A stretch of 64,000 nt of DNA. Origin: Glossina fuscipes (Eukaryota > Arthropoda > Insecta > Diptera > Glossinidae). The notes under the pieces were generated by a model. The model saw only the letters and a list, made by a program, of their open reading frames with translations. It did not search any database and was not told the origin of the DNA. Below are positions 1 to 14,785 of this stretch, in pieces. Position 1 is the stretch's first letter. The number at the start of each line of letters is the position of its first letter. The position numbers and the translations under genes were made by a program. Location: assembly GCF_014805625.2 (NCBI RefSeq), contig NW_023998540.1, positions 1,013,247 through 1,077,246 of the forward strand. Direction: 5' to 3'.

Positions 1-105
1 ATGATGATGATGATGACGATGACGATGATAGCACATGATAACGACAATAATGGTGATGTGAACAATGATGCTGGCGATGACGACGATGACGACGATGTTA
101 TCAAA
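1..105 (+). repeat. ATG/GAC-rich microsatellite
   Basis: Runs of ATG and GACGATGAC triplets open the window and continue imperfectly to about position 105. The array is cut by the window edge. Confidence 0.8.
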
Positions 106-2869
106 GACAACATTCAAATATGAATTGAAATGAAAATTTGTGTTAGTTTTACATTTGCAGTTAGTGTTTTAATTTTTCGTTTTTATATTCATCAACAAAA
201 AACGAAAATATACTCATTTGATTATTCCGTTCGTAATATTAAATAATTAAAAAAATAAAAAAAAAAAATATTAAGCCTTTCGAAAATTAATCTTCATTTA
301 TACAACGCAATTATTAATGCATTCTGGCCAAAACTCTTTTGAGCATTAACTTACACGTTTTTTACATCCTTCAACACACGAAATTATAAAGAGCAACGCA
401 TTTCAAACTAATTTTTAGTTATCTGTCCGTCCGGCTGTCATTGAAAGTTCAAAGAGAACGCAATGAAATTTGAAAATTTTACGAACTTTTTCCATATCTA
501 AGCGCCCCTAACAGCCACAAAGGTTGAAATAAAATAAATTGCAACATATATAATTATATATATCAACCTGATCTGAAAAGAATTAAAAAAAAATTGTAAG
601 CATATACTATGATGATCAGCTTTAATAACACAAGAAAGTGAAAGATTTCGAAAAAGTATTTATCCTTTGGCCGAGGCGGGTATCTAAGATTCGCACTAAA
701 GTGAATTCCATTTTCTTACTTGTTTAGTTTAAGGTTTTTGCTCTCTTTTTTTTTTTTGCTTTAATTTGTTTTCAAAACGTTTTATGACTCGTTTTCTGGC
801 AGTGTAATAACAATATACGTAATTGGAATTTAGTAACAAAAAAAAAGCAAAAAAAAAGAAGGCAAGAATTTCTCAACAGCAACAAACTAAAGACTTTACG
901 AAAACCAACCGCACATATAGGTGCATATAAAAGGTTGGCAAAAAGGTAATTCCACAGTTGATTTGAAAATGGTTTTTCAGAAGCGGATCTAAAATTGGCT
1001 TTTCATCCTGTTCTTATCGAGTTATCAGCAGTTTTTAATGTTAGATCGCAGTTACAGCTACTGATTGGCTCTTCGTTTGGACATTAGTTTCTTCTACAGT
1101 GAAGTAAGTTAACTCCTGCTTCAATAAGATTAACGAAGAACCGCTTTATCGCACCCTTAAATAAGATAGATTGTACTTACGATTAAATAAAAATGTTGAC
1201 GGATGTTTCTTACCCTTCAAGGTCGGACTGAATCACTGAAACACTTTCTCCGAAAAGAGAACAGTGTAAAGTACTTTGTCAGTATTAGAAGTTAGTGAGT
1301 ATTTTTTATTAATGCCTTCACAGAAGACATCAAGGTTAGCTAGTACTTAATCAAGTTGTCCGATTCGATCACTGGGTAAAACCATTTTGTATGTTCTGAA
1401 GACCATCTTTAAACAGGTATAATCTGATTGTTACTACAAAAGATACCTTCTTACCAACCCATTATATTTATAGTTATTCAAGCAATTTATTTACTCGCTT
1501 TTTTCCTCCCCTCGTCTCTCTGTTCATGCTTATATAAATATACATATATATATATATATATAAGTATGCACATCTGCTTCTCTAAAGCTAAACTTTCTCA
1601 CTTATATGTAGCTTACCACACCCATACACGTTCAGTCAATTTCACATGCCCCACATATTTTTTGGGTTCGTGTATTTCGGAGAGAGAAACTAAAAAAAAA
1701 AAAAAAGCGTAAAAAAAAAATAGAAAAGGAGCAGCAAAAAGCTAAAACGGAAATTGTTAACAATTGAAGAAACCACAAAATGGCAACAAAAACAATAAAA
1801 AAAAAATCGTTTTTCGTCGATAAAAAAAAAAAGAAGAAAATATACACGAAATTGAACAGAGTATTTAAACTTCTTAGAATAACAATCAATATATGCTGGC
1901 ACTTGACCTAAGCGAAAGAGAGAAGCTTATTGCTGCCGCCGTAGTCGGGAAAATTTTAATATTAGAAGAGAGAAGGAAAAGATTTTAATAAATATTTATT
2001 AATTTTTGTATTATATTTTAAAAATCATATCTCATCATCATTGCCGTTACCATCTCGCGCTTCTCTTATTTATTTATTTGCTTTCTTCTTCTGTCTCTTT
2101 ATCCATCTCTTTTAGCTTACACTTGGCTTTCTTCTCCTTATTTAAAACTCAAAAAAAAAAAGAAGAAAAAGAAAAAGAAAGTTTTTTCGCTTTGATTCAG
2201 TTTGTTCCGAGCGAGAGTTGAAAGGAGCAGACGAAAGAGATGGAAATGTAGTTTGATAACTTTTAATTAAAATACTTTACACTTTTGCTTTTATTCAAAT
2301 AATTTTCGATGCAATTCTCAATTGCTACAAGATATCAATTAACTGATGTTCAATGAATAATAAAGTTTATGCTATAACATGTTTCGCTCTTCTATTTATG
2401 CACTGTACGCCTAAGCATATCGTTTATTTCAACGAAAAGTTTTTGCTTTTAATTTATTATTCCCAAGCGATTGACTTTTACACATCGTGTTCGATTTCGA
2501 ACTTCATGACAAGAACATTCTCAAGCGAAAAGCGCAAAATTCGAAAATTAAATAATGAATTCGATCCGTCGTAAATCCTTTTATATGTCATTCTTCAATA
2601 TTGATGCGATTATTTAAGACGATACATAAAACTAAGTGAATAAATCTTGACCAGACTATTAAGTATTCTACGTCACATCATCTAATACAGTTCCTCAATT
2701 ATTTATTGTCTCTACGTTCCGCAATTTGCAAAGTGATCATTGAGTTAGTAGTCGCGATCCTTGGCTCACTCGATTACTCATGCAAACGATTCTTCATCTA
2801 TTTTTGCGATAACATACCGAAAGTTACGTCCTATTTGCATGTAAAGGCATAGCTTCCTTTGGAATCCTT

Positions 2870-3620
2870 TTATGGAAGAAGGGCCAAACCGTAAACTGAC
2901 ATGGCTCGAATTTAGCAAAATTTTAACGCTAGTTGACGGTTTTCTCACACTTTACCTATTTGCGTTATAAATTAGTAGAAATTAGACCTTCTTGCGAAAG
3001 GGAGAGTTAGTTTTCACAATGACTTGTATGATCCTCCTTTCTTACCCTCAGACGATCCACAATCATACAATTAACTTTCACTCTACTGCTTTGTCCCCAC
3101 AAAGTAGTGACAATTAACTAAACTTTTTTGCCACATAAACGCATATTCTTCATGGAAGGAGGATTCAACAAATAGGTCCATTCGATCTATAGTCCAATCA
3201 AGTCCATTTACTGAAATATTACTACTAAGCTGCTTTAGCCGAAAAAAGTTGACAATAGGAAATTTTTATATACACGGACTTTTTGAAAATAAAGCAAGAC
3301 GTAGCCGTAAACGCAAGGGAATTTAAATTTCATGAAAATATCTCGAAAATTTGGCCTAAGTCGTTTGAATTAAAAAGAAAACATGGACAAACACCAGATT
3401 GACAGCCAGACGGAACCCGCATAAATCATTTCAGAAAGAGACTCTGAACAGATCGGTAGAAAAACAAGTGGATCTATCTTAAAAGAAGACGGAAGGACGA
3501 ACATTCAGGCTTAGATTGATACAGAAAATGACAATAAATCGAGCGGTATAGTAAAATTTGGCCTATCCCAAGTCCTTCTGGGTGTTACATACAACCGCAG
3601 AAATTTTATGCACAAATGAT
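2870..3620 (+). repeat. Decayed fly interspersed repeat copy (family R1)
   Basis: The copy has a segment TTGCCACATAAACGCAT with a match at 30.9 kb (TTGCCACATAAGTGCTT), several clustered CAGACGG/GACGGAAGGACG phrases, and an end with CAAGTCCTTCTGGGTGTTAC. That tail is a common terminal phrase of an old interspersed repeat in higher flies. It has no coding content. Confidence 0.5.
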
Positions 3621-5439
3621 GTAAGTCGTAGGCAAAATTGCGCCTATTTTTCATATCGGGCCGGCTAAGAAGCAAAACATTCTTCCGAACTGCAATATCA
3701 GTATGATCCCAAGTTGATTTTTTGATGATTGAAGTTGTTCGTACCACTTGACGTTTTACCCGCAAACTTAATTCTATTTCTCATCAGAACTCCAAATGCA
3801 ATTCTAATTGTTCCGGAGGCTACGTCAAAGACTCTATATTATTTGCTTACCTTCTTCATACTTGAAAAATAAATTTTAATAATAATTAAGTAAAAGTTTG
3901 AATTTTAAATCTTTTATTGTATTGTTTCTCTTCTTCTCGATATTCTTTTTGCAAGTTTTTCTGCTTATTGCCTGAATTTTTTTGTTTCTTTTCTTTTCTT
4001 TTCTTCTTTTTTCTTTTTTTTTTTTTCTTAATTTCTATCTCATTCTATCATTACATATAGAGCATATTTGAACGTTGTTTAATGCATTCTTATCGCGGCA
4101 CTAGGAATGCCGAATAGTCAGAAGTATAGATGTGTGTGTATTATTGTAAATTTTAAGTTTAAGTATATGCTTCTAACAATGTAAGATTCTTTGAATAATT
4201 TCAAAGCAATAGCAGAATGAACGCTTCGCATGAATGAAAGTATCAAAAGAAAAAGAGAAAAAAAACAAAAAAACAAAATGAAGGAAGAGAAAAAGAAATA
4301 AATAAAACAACAAATAATAGAAGACATTGAAAACAGTATAACAATACAAGAGACTTATTGTTATACTTCGCCGAAAAATATGCACTTATATAACTTCAGT
4401 TATTGTTATTTAAAGTCCAAAGGATTTTTACGAAAATCATGTGCAGAGTGAAAATTCCTCCGCCGTCTTAACATTCATACTTGAGATACATTTGATTCAA
4501 TGTGTGGCAGGAACAAGAGGTAAATCATTTTACTTATAAGATTTGAAGTAATGCTGCAGGGATTCAATTTTTGGACTAAGTTTGGGAAATACTTAACGAA
4601 TACCGTGGCAGGTATACATTGCCTGCCCAAGGTAAAATCCTAAACTTATTTAGCAGTAATGTTTGTCTTTCTATCGGTGACGTTCTAGCAAAGTTGGAAG
4701 CATTTACTAAGCAACTTGAGAATCAATAGATTCTACCAGTAGTGGTCAGCCCCCATCATTCCAAAGGTTTCCAATTTCAATTCGAACGCATGCAAATACT
4801 ACTTACTTTAATCGGTTTTGACTTCTCACTTATCTATGAAGCCAACCAAAAAAGACACATGCTTGGTACAACTTCAAATACTTAAATCATGGTTTGTTCA
4901 CAGTTAACAAAACAGTTGTCGAAAATGGCTTCGAAAACATAATTTATTATCGTTTATATTTTACCGTAAGAACTTGTACTAAATTGAACAAATTTTCAAA
5001 GTAATATATAATTTCAGCTAAGGGATAACCTTTAGTGCGCTTACTTACACGCTCTGTAAATTACAAGTAACACCTTCGTACGCATGAGAGGTTGCTAAGC
5101 TTCGGCCAAAAACGAATATATTCATTTTTACTTGTTTCTCACAGATTGTCTTTTGAAACAATGTAAAAAATCAATTGCTAAAAAACACTTTCTGCGTTCG
5201 TTCCTTCCAAATACGTTCTTAATTAATTTGCAGAATCAAAGTTACTTTATCAAAAGTTTATAAAATAAAAGATGATGTGTCTTAGTAACAATTTCGTATA
5301 TCTATAGCCTAAAGTAAATGTATGAATAAAAAACCACGCCCTGAATTGGTTCAATTCGTTACCATCTATGTACGACACGATTTGGCCAAGTGTAGTCGTA
5401 ACTATAGTAAGTGCTCAGTCAATAAAGACATAATACTTA

Positions 5440-5550
5440 CCGATCAGTCACATATCTACTGGGTTGCGGCCGCACTCTCCCTCGCACTCTTTCTCCAGTT
5501 CTTCTTGAACGTCCCTCTCTACCGCGTATACGGGATGACCATTAAAAAGA
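5440..5550 (+). repeat. SINE-like copy (body)
   Basis: The copy starts at CTTACCGAT and continues with a C/T-rich stretch (CTCCCTCGCACTCTTTC), then TTCTTCTTGAACGTCC and a TACCGCGTATACGGGATGACC tail. The same order occurs near 7.4, 14.7, 19.9 and 27.5 kb. The head is too diverged to read. Confidence 0.5.
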
Positions 5551-7254
5551 TAGAAAAGAAACATCATTTTAGATCGCAGAAAACGTAAAGGAATAAATTA
5601 AAAGTAAGGATAGAATTATTGAACTAAGGGTAAAAGATACACTGAAGCCTTTCCTGGAATGTATTTTGGAGCCGTCAATGAAAACAAATTTGTAGTCTTT
5701 AAAGGTGAGTTGTTGTTCATTAAATTTCACCTAAAAGACTACGAAAACGTTTGCAATTTTCCAATCTAACGAATGAATCGTGAACGAAGAGTCGCATTTT
5801 ATAATAGTAACATGAAAGTTCACTTATTTTACAACAAATCAAAATCACTTTTAATAACATGATTAAGATTTTCGTTAAGAACTGACAAAAGCAACGAAAC
5901 ATAGAGGCGCTCTAAAGCTTTTTCAGAATGCATTGAAACTTAGCGGCGCTCATAAAATGGAGCTTTTACTATATGCCTAATTGAAGGAGCAAAGATGGCT
6001 TCCCGAAGGCTAGTCTGCTTAAGAACGAACTTGTTTGCTTGAGAGAAACTGTTTTTGTTGAGGGGAATACCACTCAGAGCCGTTCTGAAGCTGCCTGCCT
6101 GACTGCGCGAAGAGAATGAACTCGGCTTGCAATGGTAAAGAGAGACTAAGCTCTCTGGAAAGTAGTTGGTGTCATTGAGAAAGATAATAGAGAAGTAACA
6201 AGTATAGGAAGAAGGGATTATTTACGCCATAGTTTGGCTAGGAGAAGAAGGTAGGCTAGCTCAAAAAGAGCTATTCACATCTTTGAACTAAGAAGTAAAT
6301 GGCTAGGATACCGTGGAATGGTCACCAGTAGTTATACATTATACTACAAGGGGTTGTTCTGAACCAATTCGACTTAATCTTGAGACTGACTAGAAGAGGT
6401 TTTCGCTGCTTTGGGAGATTAAGAAGAAGACATTCTGATTGAACTTGAATACAAATCAGAATCTGCACTCCACATAAATATAAAATACCCTTAATTTATT
6501 GGTGCTGTTATTTGATATTCGTCATAGTACCAACTGTGGCTATCAGACGTTCTCGAATACATTATAAAATTACTGAAAACGTATTTGAACCGTTAACATG
6601 TATTTCACATGTTGAACATAATTGTTAACTCAACTATTGTCATAATGGACATTGACATTCTGTCCTATTTGAATTAACTAACGTGCACCAAATGGACGTA
6701 AAATGGAGATAATGGCAACGTAATATGAACACATACACGTTTATGAAGACAAATCTGGAATATATGCATGTAAATGCCATAACAATGATGATGATGACTG
6801 CTATGTCTACTCTGGATCTCATATGCTAATGTATGTAGATACATGTATGTGAATAAACGAAAGGAATTGATAGTAAGGGAGAAAAAAAAGGATATATTTT
6901 GCTAATTTTATCAAAGGGGTCCAGCAGTTTTTCTGTCATCTACACACCTGTGTCTGCAGAACAGCAATTTAATTGCATAATTGTGGTTATGCATCGCTAT
7001 ACGGAGTTACAGAACAGATAACAATGAGTACACGTACGTAATGCGTGTAACATGAATTTCAATAGCTTACGGTTCATTGATGAATATAAACATACAATCT
7101 ATTTGTGGACATATGGCGGCGGAATGCTGGTAAACCATTTTAATGTAACAAAAAACGGGGTCTTCGGTAAAGGCGAATCGGAGAAAAAAATATAAGAGCA
7201 TGACCAAGAGATCTGCTCATATCAACGGTTAGGGTCGGAAAAAGGACAGTTGAT

Positions 7255-7525
7255 CCGTCTTCTCTTTCGGCTTAATATCAGTAGCCTTGCAGGCTATAGT
7301 CCGCGGCTACAAAGTCAGCATTCGCGGGCTCACATCTCAAGTGCGGCCGAATTTACTTCGATCGTAGCTATAATGAGGTCTTAATCGCATTTCCGATTCA
7401 GCGCAAATCCGCTTACCCGCCATCACTATCTTGCTAACTCTTCTTCTTTCGTCACTTCTTCCTGATCGTCACCGTGTTTCACCTATAACGGGACCATCCC
7501 TTGTGTGACTGGTCACCGGTAAATA
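7255..7525 (+). repeat. SINE-like copy, tRNA-like head and body
   Basis: The head has a CGCGGGCTCACATCTCAAG segment matching the box-B region of the copy at 51.5 kb (GGGTTCGAATCTCAAGTGCG). The body has CGCTTACCCGCCATC, CACTTCTTCCTGATCGTCAC and CTATAACGGGACCATCCC. It is the most complete copy seen. Confidence 0.6.
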
Positions 7526-7789
7526 TAATATTGTCTGCCTTTAAGCGTAGTCGTATTCACCACATACTAATTCCTGCTGCTTATGTAGATAACGTCAAAA
7601 AAGCAAAAAAAAATTGGTCTTTCTACATGGTGTTCTTATTCTTTCGCAAAGATAAGAAAACGAAGTATCCAACGATGGATATTACTTTAAATAAAATATT
7701 TTTAATCATAAGCTTAAAGGAAAAGAATCTTTTTTTATTTTTTTTTTTAAATCCTATGATTCGAAATTAAATGTCCCACAACACTTCGC

Positions 7790-8075
7790 TTGACACAGTT
7801 CTTCGTATAACGATTTTTCAAAATAAAGCGTTATAAAAGTGGTCCGATTGGAATCTGAGTTCCAATAGTGTCCGTCCTTGGCTCCAACTATTCAAATCTT
7901 ACTCAAAGTATCTCAAAAATTGCTTTTAGATTGAGCACAAAAACAGAAAACAGGGGGACGGACAGACTAGCTTTAGATAGGTGATTACAAATAAGACCGC
8001 ATAGTAAAAGATGGACCTAACCCAAGTCCTTCTGTATCTTGCAGCCCCGCAAATTTCATATATCATTGTAGCATA
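7790..8075 (+). repeat. Decayed R1 copy
   Basis: The copy contains AAGTGGTCCGATTGGAATCT, GGGGGACGGACAGAC and a tail CCAAGTCCTTCTGTATCTTG that matches the tail at 3.57 kb. Sequence between the blocks has drifted. A further tail fragment with TCTCAAGTCGTTCTGAC lies at 8470-8500. Confidence 0.45.
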
Positions 8076-11000
8076 CGTGGTCTACAGTAGAATGATAAAC
8101 CAAAATTTAACTCAACTTAATGATGAGGTCATATATCGCTGTGCTTTAGCATAGCACGTCCCTTTAAAACACGGCAGGCGACAAAAAGGAAAGGTACAAT
8201 GGCGCGGCTAACCGTCAGCTATCTGGACTGCGATCGCCGCAAAACCCCTCGTTTACTTATAGTTAACTTATCTTAACTTCTTGCTCAATTAATCTAGAGT
8301 CTCCTCCTAAACGCCGGACAACTGAATTTGGGCTAACAGGCAAGTGTTTCAATTTCTGACATACTTTTCCGAACCCCATTTTTTGCGTTACTATTATCTA
8401 TGAATCTAAAAGCACAACAACATTAGTGTACCACCAATCGCTGAGAAGGGTCGAACTCATAAGATAGGTGGATTTATCTCAAGTCGTTCTGACTGTTCCA
8501 CACATCCACACTAACATAATATACCTGTGTAACACTAGTGATGTCGAGTATAAAAACCGATTAGATTTATTTTCCAAATCCGATAATCCTATCAACGGCC
8601 TAAACCTAGAGTTGTTTTTCAGCGATTTTAATAAATTAATATAATTTGTTGATGTCCTTGACATCAATTTGTAAACTGATAATTTCACTTAAAATGTATA
8701 AACTGTTATTAGTTGGATTTTGCCGTAACAAAGCTCTGCATACCTTATGCAATATTTGCATATCTGCGTTGAATTTATTTCAATGTGCATATGAGTACAC
8801 GTAAGGTGTGAAATATTGTACGTTTTTGGTTTTGCTTCTAGTTTTTTATGATATGTGCTCCTGCATGAGGTCGCACTAGAAAAACACGTAACCCAAGAAA
8901 AATTAAACATCATTAGTCACTCAGCATGTTTTCGTGGTTAAAACATATTAGTTACTTGTTCTTATTATTATTTAAAAAAAAAAATAAAGAGAAAAGTTTA
9001 TTTAACTTTGCGTCATAAGTCGCATGTATTTTCCTTTTTAAAGCAAGATTAAACTACAACACCTGACTTCCTGCCATATATATGAAGCATGTTTTTTCGG
9101 TATTTTTTTTTTTTTTTCTTTTTCTTGCACTGTCTATTAAATTGAAAGTCATGTATTTAAGAAATTTCTTCATATTTAAGCGTTTATAAAAAAAAGTATA
9201 CATTCTAAGCCCATAACTTAAGTCTTTACGTGTTTAAAAATTAATTTCTATAAATTCTTGTGAATAGATTAAACTTTTTTCATTAGAAGCGAATGCATAC
9301 GCGACAAATGCTCGGGGCGTTAATTGCAAAGAAAACTACTATTAAACTATGACATAAATATATGCAGTCATTATAACAAAGAAGAAAATTGCATTCGCCT
9401 TAGATCGAATCTTGTGCACCCACCATAGTTCATTTACCCTGCTGCATGCCGTTTGACCAATTTGACCCATTTTCAATACCGACCTGCGTTTATAATTTTT
9501 CAATTTTCTTGTTCCGATCAAGTATATATAAATATGTTCTGTAAGGTCTCTGAAACCTCCTATCGAAGCGCGCTCTCGATGTTTCAGTGGTGGAGGGCGA
9601 CTAGCTCTTGTTAAATATTTGTGACAATTCTTTATAGGTATGACCCTTTTGGATGGAAATGCATATTCATTTTGCGAGGATGTGTATAACACTTAGGAGG
9701 AAATCTTAACGACTTTAAAAAATATGTATTCTTCTTACTGAATATCAAATTCTGCCCAGCTATCGGCGGTGAACTGGTTAAGAGGAAATTTAATAAAAAG
9801 TAGTAAAGAAGTTCTTGAGTCAATTCCTTCTAAAAATCGACCGAATCAGCCAAAGCGTATACCTATAGCGTAATTTAAAATGACAGCACTTTGCTTCTTC
9901 GGATTTTTTGCTTACTTACTTAGATACTACAATAGACACAATAATAAAAATTTCCAAGCATAGCCCTGTATACACTTATACAAAAATGGAAAAATGGAAA
10001 ACCATTGTAGAATGTAAAAATTTGATTTTTCCTCTCTTTTTTTAATTTTTCAAGTTCGAGCTGATGGTTATAAAAGCTTCGGCCGTCTGTTTTAGTATAC
10101 ATTTTATCCAAGAACTGATTGGACTGATATGCAGAAAAACTCATTGTTGACACAACAAGTTTTTTTCTATTCAAAGTTTTTAACCAAATATATTTAAATA
10201 ATTTCAGCTTCCACAAGAGGACTCGCTTTACCATCTAGTTTCTAAAATCTCAGAAATTTGCTTTTTAGGTCAGGATGCTCATGGTGAGGCGAAATTGCCG
10301 AATAAGCTCGATACTTTCATCCATTTAACTGTGTCGACCTCTTCAGCGATAGACTAATATACTCGTCAAATGCAGAGTTTGTGTCACGTGGAAACAAGTT
10401 AGTTGTAATGAAACAACTTCAAAAAATGAGAAAAATATTTTCTAAAATATCTTATTATGGCAAATACAAATTCATAACGATAAAATTTTATAAGGGAATC
10501 CGACAAGGATTCGTCATACACAGTGAGTTGGTTACGTGTCAATGTAATACGACCTATACGGTCTTTATGTGTACTACAAGTAGTCCCACGGCAAGCTTTC
10601 CTCAAGGACAAAAGAGATCTGCCCACCAATCAAGCTCTTTAATATAGCTTACTCCCACAGCACACTATCGCGATCATTCGCACTCTATGTGCGCTATCTT
10701 TTTTTGCAACCTTCTACCTGCGACTATCTCTCTTTGTCTCTCTTTACGGATATTCCAATTATTAACGTAAGCAACATTGCACGAACATTACTTTCTCCAT
10801 CGCGTCTCCGCTTATAATCCTCCGTTCAGTGCCTTAATATAATGGAGACAATTCCAAAATGACCGGAAATATACAAAATAATTCAATTTTTTCGACTTAA
10901 TTCTAAAAATTATAAATATTAAGTTTCTCTGTTACATATGGTTTGCCAAGTAAAGCGCAGTTGATGATGTAATTTTAGTGCAGAAAACCAATCACAAATG

Positions 11001-12351
11001 CAAATCACATAGGCCAGTGGGTATATTCGCAGATATTTCTAATTATTTCAGTCTGAAGAAGCTTTGTATATAAGTTTTTAAAAGTCGCCTTGAACTTTTC
11101 CCTTCTTTTAAAAGATTTAAGAAATGCGTCACTAAAATCTCCAGAAGTTGAAAGCGTAGACCCTCTTCTCAATCCAATTTTTTTTTTTGCTTACAACAAG
11201 AAGGTATCACTTACCACGCAAAGAGAGATACACTCGCCTACCATTGTTGAAACGAAAATCGGGGAATCACGCTTTCACATTTTAGCATATTAAATTTGGA
11301 CGAAAAATTTGGATCGGATGGCGGAATTTTTAAGACCAAATTTTTTTTTCTTTTTAATATGAGCACCCTTTTAGCTCTAAGCCTTTTAGCACCCTAGAGT
11401 GGAGAATGAAAGGTAGAAAGTAGTCGATAGGTAAGCGTAATGCCTACCACGCTATAGTTTCGATCGCAGACCAATTCTTATCCCTTTAAATCCATTGTTC
11501 AAAGAATCGCGTAAAATCAGACCATGCAAACTGAAAGGTATCCTGTATAATATATATAGGCGCAACTGGTCCCCACGGACAATGACTACGCGCCCTAGAA
11601 AGTGAAGGCAACAGAGAAAAAAATAAATATACCATATAAAAAGTTCGAATACTTATTAGGACCTGTCGTAAATCATTAGGAAGAATACTTTCAGCATAAT
11701 ATCCAAACTGCAATTTAGGGTAAATAAATTTTTTTATTTGTTTTATTTTTTGTTTTCTTTCTTCTTTAAAATAAAAATTCGTCTTGGTTGCAATAGTTTT
11801 GACAGTCCCGTTTGACATGTACGTAAACCCGTTTATCTGTACCACATACATGCCCAACAAGTTTGTTCAAATGCAAACATATATGTAAGCAATAAATTTT
11901 ATGGGCCAACAATAATAAAACACGCGATATATACTTTTTGGAAAATGAAACCGCAACCGTTAGTAATAAACCAATGATACACGCTCAAATGAAGGCAAAC
12001 AAACAGGCGTACACATACAATCTCACATGCAGATATAATTTATTTTGTGCCTAAAAATCATTTTATAAATATTGTAACTGTATGCGTTATAATCTTATTT
12101 CTGTTACCACCGACACTTATTGTCACGAAATGACGAGAAAATCCTTTTGTTTTACAAGTGCCATCATTATAAATACCAAAAATTGTATATATATAGTCTT
12201 AGAAAGTTTTCACTTTACCTTTAAAGAAGTCATTCGCACGCGATATTCTTTGATGATATATGAGAGACTATAAGAAAACGAAAAAAAAAAAAAGAAATAC
12301 AATAAGACTCTGAAAGAAATGAAACATAAATTACAAGAATTTTTATTTCCA

Positions 12352-12388
12352 CCCCCCCCCCCCCTCCCCCCGCCAAAAAAAAAAAACA
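12352..12388 (+). repeat. Homopolymer C tract followed by A tract
   Basis: Thirteen C, a T, six C, then GCC and a run of about twelve A. Long C tracts are rare in this AT-rich sequence. The exact length is likely to be assembly-uncertain. Confidence 0.85.
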
Positions 12389-14574
12389 AAAATAAATAAA
12401 TAAAAATATAAATAAAGCAATACTAAACACGTGAGTAGTACGTACCAATGTATGCATGTATGTACATATGTGAAATCAACACGCAACAATCTTTAATTCA
12501 ATCGTCCTTTGATAATAAAATTACTCCGAATAAAGTAAAAGATTTAAAAATTGAAGCAAATATAACAGATTCATTCATCAAAGAGCGCAAACTCAACAAT
12601 TCTCTTCAAGCGAATTTTGCATCGGCTTTGAGTTTGTAACAAATTTCTACTAAATAAAATTTCGTTAATACTCTTAAGAGCGAATTGTTACTTTCTCTCT
12701 ATCTCTCTTTCTTTCTATCTCTATCTCTCCATCTCTATCTACCTATCTCTCGCCCTTTCTCTTTCTAATTAAAAGAGTTAACTTTGTGAGCAATGGTTTT
12801 CTGTTTCTATTCTCTTTCGAAAAACAAATGCGGCGAATTTATGCTTGGAGAATAAAGTAAAAACAGAAGACAAAACAAAAAAATTGTGTTTTTTCTCTTT
12901 TTTCCTTTATTGTCACTACAAACTACGGGTCCTGACCTAGTTTAACACCATATTATGTTTATATTTGCTTGTTTATCTCTATATGTGTGCATATTTATAT
13001 ATATATATTTATATATATGTAATGTTGTATATATGTTTCTATGTTCTATGCATTTGTACACATGTTTATCATATTTGTAAATTTCTATTAGTTTACCCTC
13101 TTGATTCGTTTTGTTCGCAGCATGGGCAGACATTGCTTTGCGGGTGCATAAAACATCAGAAATTGTTGTTTGGAGAAAAATTCACTATAATACCCGTAAA
13201 TGTGCATACATGCATGCATATATATCATGTGAGTGGTTCATGTCCTGGTTGTTGTTTTAAAGAGTTCAGTCCTTTTATCTTTTCGTTTTGTTTTTTGTTT
13301 TTTTTTTTAATTTTTCTCCTTTTTTTTTATGTTTCTTTGAAAATATTTTTTCTTAACATTGGCTGGATATGCAAATGTAATTGAAATGCCTACAATAAAA
13401 TATGTATAGTAGTATATACATAGTAAAGGGAATAAAATTAAATGATGACGACTTTGCGACTATAAAGTCTTCTGTTACGTTACATAAGACAACTGAAACT
13501 TTATGCACTAGATTTGGCGTTAAAAGATAGACGAGATATAATTAGTAATTGCGTGTCGTTCACTTTTCAAAAATTTTCATTTATTTGAAAGTTCCACTTA
13601 AAGCTAAGCATATTATGGTACCAACGAGAAGAAGAGAAGAAATACAAAATACATATCCTATAATGAAACATTGCTGCTTCATAGCAAAAGACAATGATTA
13701 ACAAATGCCAGGAATTAGTTCACTGGGCAGCAATTTTAACCTTAAAGAAATTTTGTTTTTTTTTTTTTGCACGACGCTCATATGTATGCGTAACTTTGGA
13801 GCTACATGAAAAGTTGGTTTTTTTTTCTGTTTGGCTTTTGCTTATGTACTTCGCTTTAAGAATCATTTATTGAGTTTGGAATTCGCTGACAATTTCTCGT
13901 GTCAAAGGAAAATTTTTGTACGGAAAGTTGATGTTGTGCTGCGGAAAACATTCCAAAATTCCATTTACTTAAAAGTAAGAATAACAACAGCGATGGGTTT
14001 GAATCTTTAAACATTACCGCAAAATTATTGAATTCTTATCAAGAAAAAAACTAACAGAAATGATCGTAAATTCAAAATGAACTGCCTTCGTCTGGGGTCT
14101 GGACTCAGATACTAACAATCATGGCATTAGCTCGAAGGATATGAGCTTCAGAAGCAACGCTAAACGAAAGAATCTAAAGTTGCTGCGAGAGAAGCTTCTA
14201 CGATGAAGTAGAGTAAGAGCTGATCTCGAATCCAATGAAATGATTTCAATATTCACAAAGCTCAATAATAACAAAGGTTAAAGCATTGGTGGTGAGTTCG
14301 GTTAGGTAAGTGTGCAAAAAAATCTTTTCAGGCTAAAAGCCCAAAAGCTAAAAGACTAAACCAAGCTCAATCAAAATCCCAGTTTTCTTAAGGAATGCAT
14401 TTTCTAGAGCCTCTAGAGTCTCTATCTTATACTGTAGAAGTGCTCTTCGCTAGGCCTTGCCAAAATTAGTCTATCTGCTCATTAAGCCTAGGAAAAAGTT
14501 TATTTTTACCGCTAACTGAAACTTAGCGAAAATTAATTATATAATTAGTTAAATTGAATTAAAATAAAGAAAGG

Positions 14575-14785
14575 ATTCACGGTTAGCAAGTCAGTGATAG
14601 CAGATGGAGTTTGCTTTGCTCGTTACTGTAGTGGAACACTTAGTCGACAAAAGTATAGCACTTACCCGTTGGGCATAGGCTTGCAGCCATCTGCCTATCT
14701 CTTTCTCTTCCCTCGCTTCTTCCTGACTGTGACCATCCTGCATAAGTAAAGGCCATTCCATAAGGGGTTGATCGCTTTAAAAAAA
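14575..14785 (+). repeat. SINE-like copy
   Basis: The copy contains AGCAAGTCAGTGATAGCAG in the head, CACTTACCCGTTGGGCATAG, a CTCTTCCCTCGCTTCTTCCT tract, GACTGTGACCATCCTGCATA and a GGCCATTCCAT tail. It ends in a short A-run at 14779. Confidence 0.6.

Larger units (their letters stand above)
106..12950. other. Gene-free stretch, AT-rich
   Basis: I found no frame with codon structure, splice-site context or a recognisable protein. Contents are poly-A/poly-T runs (for example 748-759, 1690-1705, 4012-4026, 9103-9118), SINE-like copies at 5.4 and 7.3 kb, and R1 copies at 2.9-3.6 and 7.8-8.5 kb with a weak one at 410-560. Terminal R1 phrases such as AAGCTTCGGCCGTCTG lie near 10075. The longest frames (116 and 124 codons on the minus strand near 9.5 and 11.7 kb) look random. 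Confidence 0.6.

Noticed and set aside
9342..9692. 116-codon minus-strand frame, checked for transposase similarity
   Set aside because: No convincing block order from any transposase or reverse transcriptase; left unannotated.
11486..11860. 124-codon minus-strand frame
   Set aside because: No recognisable domain, an AT-driven composition and no splice or start context; expected by chance in this length of sequence.
12965..13384. 139-codon plus-strand frame
   Set aside because: Much of it is translated TA repeat and poly-T (Tyr/Ile and Phe runs). One acceptor-like site near 13120 is not supported by a recognisable exon.
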